A stretch of 64,000 bases of DNA from Bacteroidota bacterium (GTDB lineage: Bacteria; Bacteroidota; Bacteroidia; Chitinophagales; Chitinophagaceae). The notes beneath the pieces were generated by a model. It was not told where the DNA came from. It was given only the letters and a program-made list of their open reading frames with translations, and ran no database searches. The stretch is from the NCBI GenBank assembly GCA_018266555.1, contig JAFEAF010000001.1:124001-188000 (forward strand). The letters are read 5' to 3'. Positions within the stretch are counted from its first letter, which is position 1, and each line of letters begins with the position of its first letter. The translations under genes and the position numbers were made by a program. Shown in pieces: positions 63,527 through 64,000 of the stretch.

Positions 63527-63558
63527 ATTGGCAATATACTTCCGGCCCCTTACCTTTG
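63527..63558 (+). promoter_or_regulatory. Bacteroidota promoter of atpD
   Basis: ATTG (63527-63530), 20 bases, then TACCTTTG (63551-63558): an exact -7 element with a TTG-type -33 element at the correct spacing. The start codon follows 25 bases after the -7 element. This is the best full-consensus promoter in the window. Confidence 0.75.
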
Positions 63559-63583
63559 CGGCCTGAAATAAACCCCTTCATAA

Positions 63584-64000
63584 ATGTCAAAAAAAGGTAA
63601 AATAAAACAGGTTATCGGCGCCGTTGTGGACGTTCAGTTTGACGGTACACTTCCTGAAATTTATAATGCATTAGAATTAAAAAGAGAAAACGGCGATACA
63701 CTGGTGTTGGAGGTAGAACAACACCTCGGTGAAGACAGTGTTCGCTGCATAGCCATGGATGGAACCGAAGGCTTGGTGCGTGGTACTGAAGTGGTGGATA
63801 CCGGCAAAGCGATCGCCATGCCTGTTGGCGAACATATCAAGGGACGTTTGTTCAATGTTACCGGTGATCCTATTGATGGTTTGCCCGCCGTTTCCAAAGA
63901 AAATGGCCGCCCCATTCACAGTAAGCCACCTGCATTTGAAAACCTCAGTACTTCTGCTGATGTTTTATTCACAGGTATCAAAGTAATTGATCTGATCGAA
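63584..64000 (+). CDS. atpD: F0F1 ATP synthase beta subunit, partial (right edge)
   Basis: The first 139 residues of the catalytic beta subunit; the frame is open at the right edge. It begins [30 protein letters not shown] (beta-barrel domain), then [41 protein letters not shown] and [12 protein letters not shown], just short of the Walker A loop. It couples proton flow to ATP synthesis at the inner membrane. In many Bacteroidota atpD and atpC are separate from the rest of the atp genes, which fits the own promoter seen here. Confidence 0.97.
   Translation, partial: MSKKGKIKQVIGAVVDVQFDGTLPEIYNALELKRENGDTLVLEVEQHLGEDSVRCIAMDGTEGLVRGTEVVDTGKAIAMPVGEHIKGRLFNVTGDPIDGLPAVSKENGRPIHSKPPAFENLSTSADVLFTGIKVIDLIE

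Noticed and set aside
1-64000. tRNA, rRNA, CRISPR, intact IS or prophage genes
   Set aside because: I looked for cloverleaf T-loop strings, regularly spaced repeats, transposases and integrases and saw none; the coding repeats at 5850-7165 are protein domains, not CRISPR.

Overview
The window is a stretch of chromosome from a member of the Bacteroidota, most likely in or near the Chitinophagaceae. Signs of this are a SusC/SusD pair with SusE-like lipoproteins, a glycoside hydrolase ending in a type IX secretion (T9SS) sorting domain, DUF1573 and DUF6600 proteins, a fused E1 alpha/beta 2-oxoacid dehydrogenase, almost no Shine-Dalgarno sequences, and many exact copies of the Bacteroidota -7 promoter element TAnnTTTG. 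I saw no rRNA, tRNA, CRISPR array or intact insertion sequence. The family assignment is an inference from gene content.

Layout. 1-2672 (minus): response regulator, sensor kinase and a universal-stress protein cut by the left edge. 2763-18492 (minus): a polysaccharide-utilisation locus with a T9SS-secreted GH13 amylase-like enzyme, a degenerate-Nudix regulator, a LacI regulator, SusC, SusD, two SusE/F-like lipoproteins (one with four tandem carbohydrate-binding-type repeats), a GH53 endo-galactanase lipoprotein, a sodium/solute symporter and a small membrane protein. 18643-22415: housekeeping and small hypothetical genes. 22788-32300 (plus): a tight four-gene operon with a single-pass membrane protein, an actin/Hsp70-like ATPase, a coiled-coil membrane protein and a 1745-residue protein that appears to join a SEDS (RodA/FtsW-type) membrane glycosyltransferase core to a penicillin-binding transpeptidase. 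32410-38111: two DUF1573 proteins, the E1 enzyme, dodecin, TRIC channel, PhzF and DCC proteins. 38178-47234 (plus): a TPR histidine kinase and LuxR-type regulator followed by nine consecutive exported proteins, mostly unrecognised, including a C39-like putative cysteine peptidase and a C1q-like protein. 47245-64000: YebC, transporters, DedA, a GT9 glycosyltransferase, several exported proteins, dnaX, a GNAT-like protein and the start of atpD.

How the parts may work together. In the polysaccharide locus the two regulators, two candidate operators and a mid-operon hairpin suggest layered control of glycan capture (SusCD plus SusE/F-like proteins), cleavage (GH13, GH53) and sugar import (symporter). 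The 22788-32300 operon looks like a self-contained envelope-synthesis module: a cytoplasmic filament- or chaperone-type ATPase, two membrane adaptors, and one polypeptide that could both polymerise and cross-link peptidoglycan. It is the strongest candidate here for an undescribed system. The nine-gene exported cluster behind the kinase/regulator pair is the second.

Starts were moved inward where the longest frame would use TTG, run through a terminator or overlap a neighbour, and where an internal ATG gives a clean signal peptide or family-like N-terminus. Function assignments come from motifs read by eye; none was checked by a database search.
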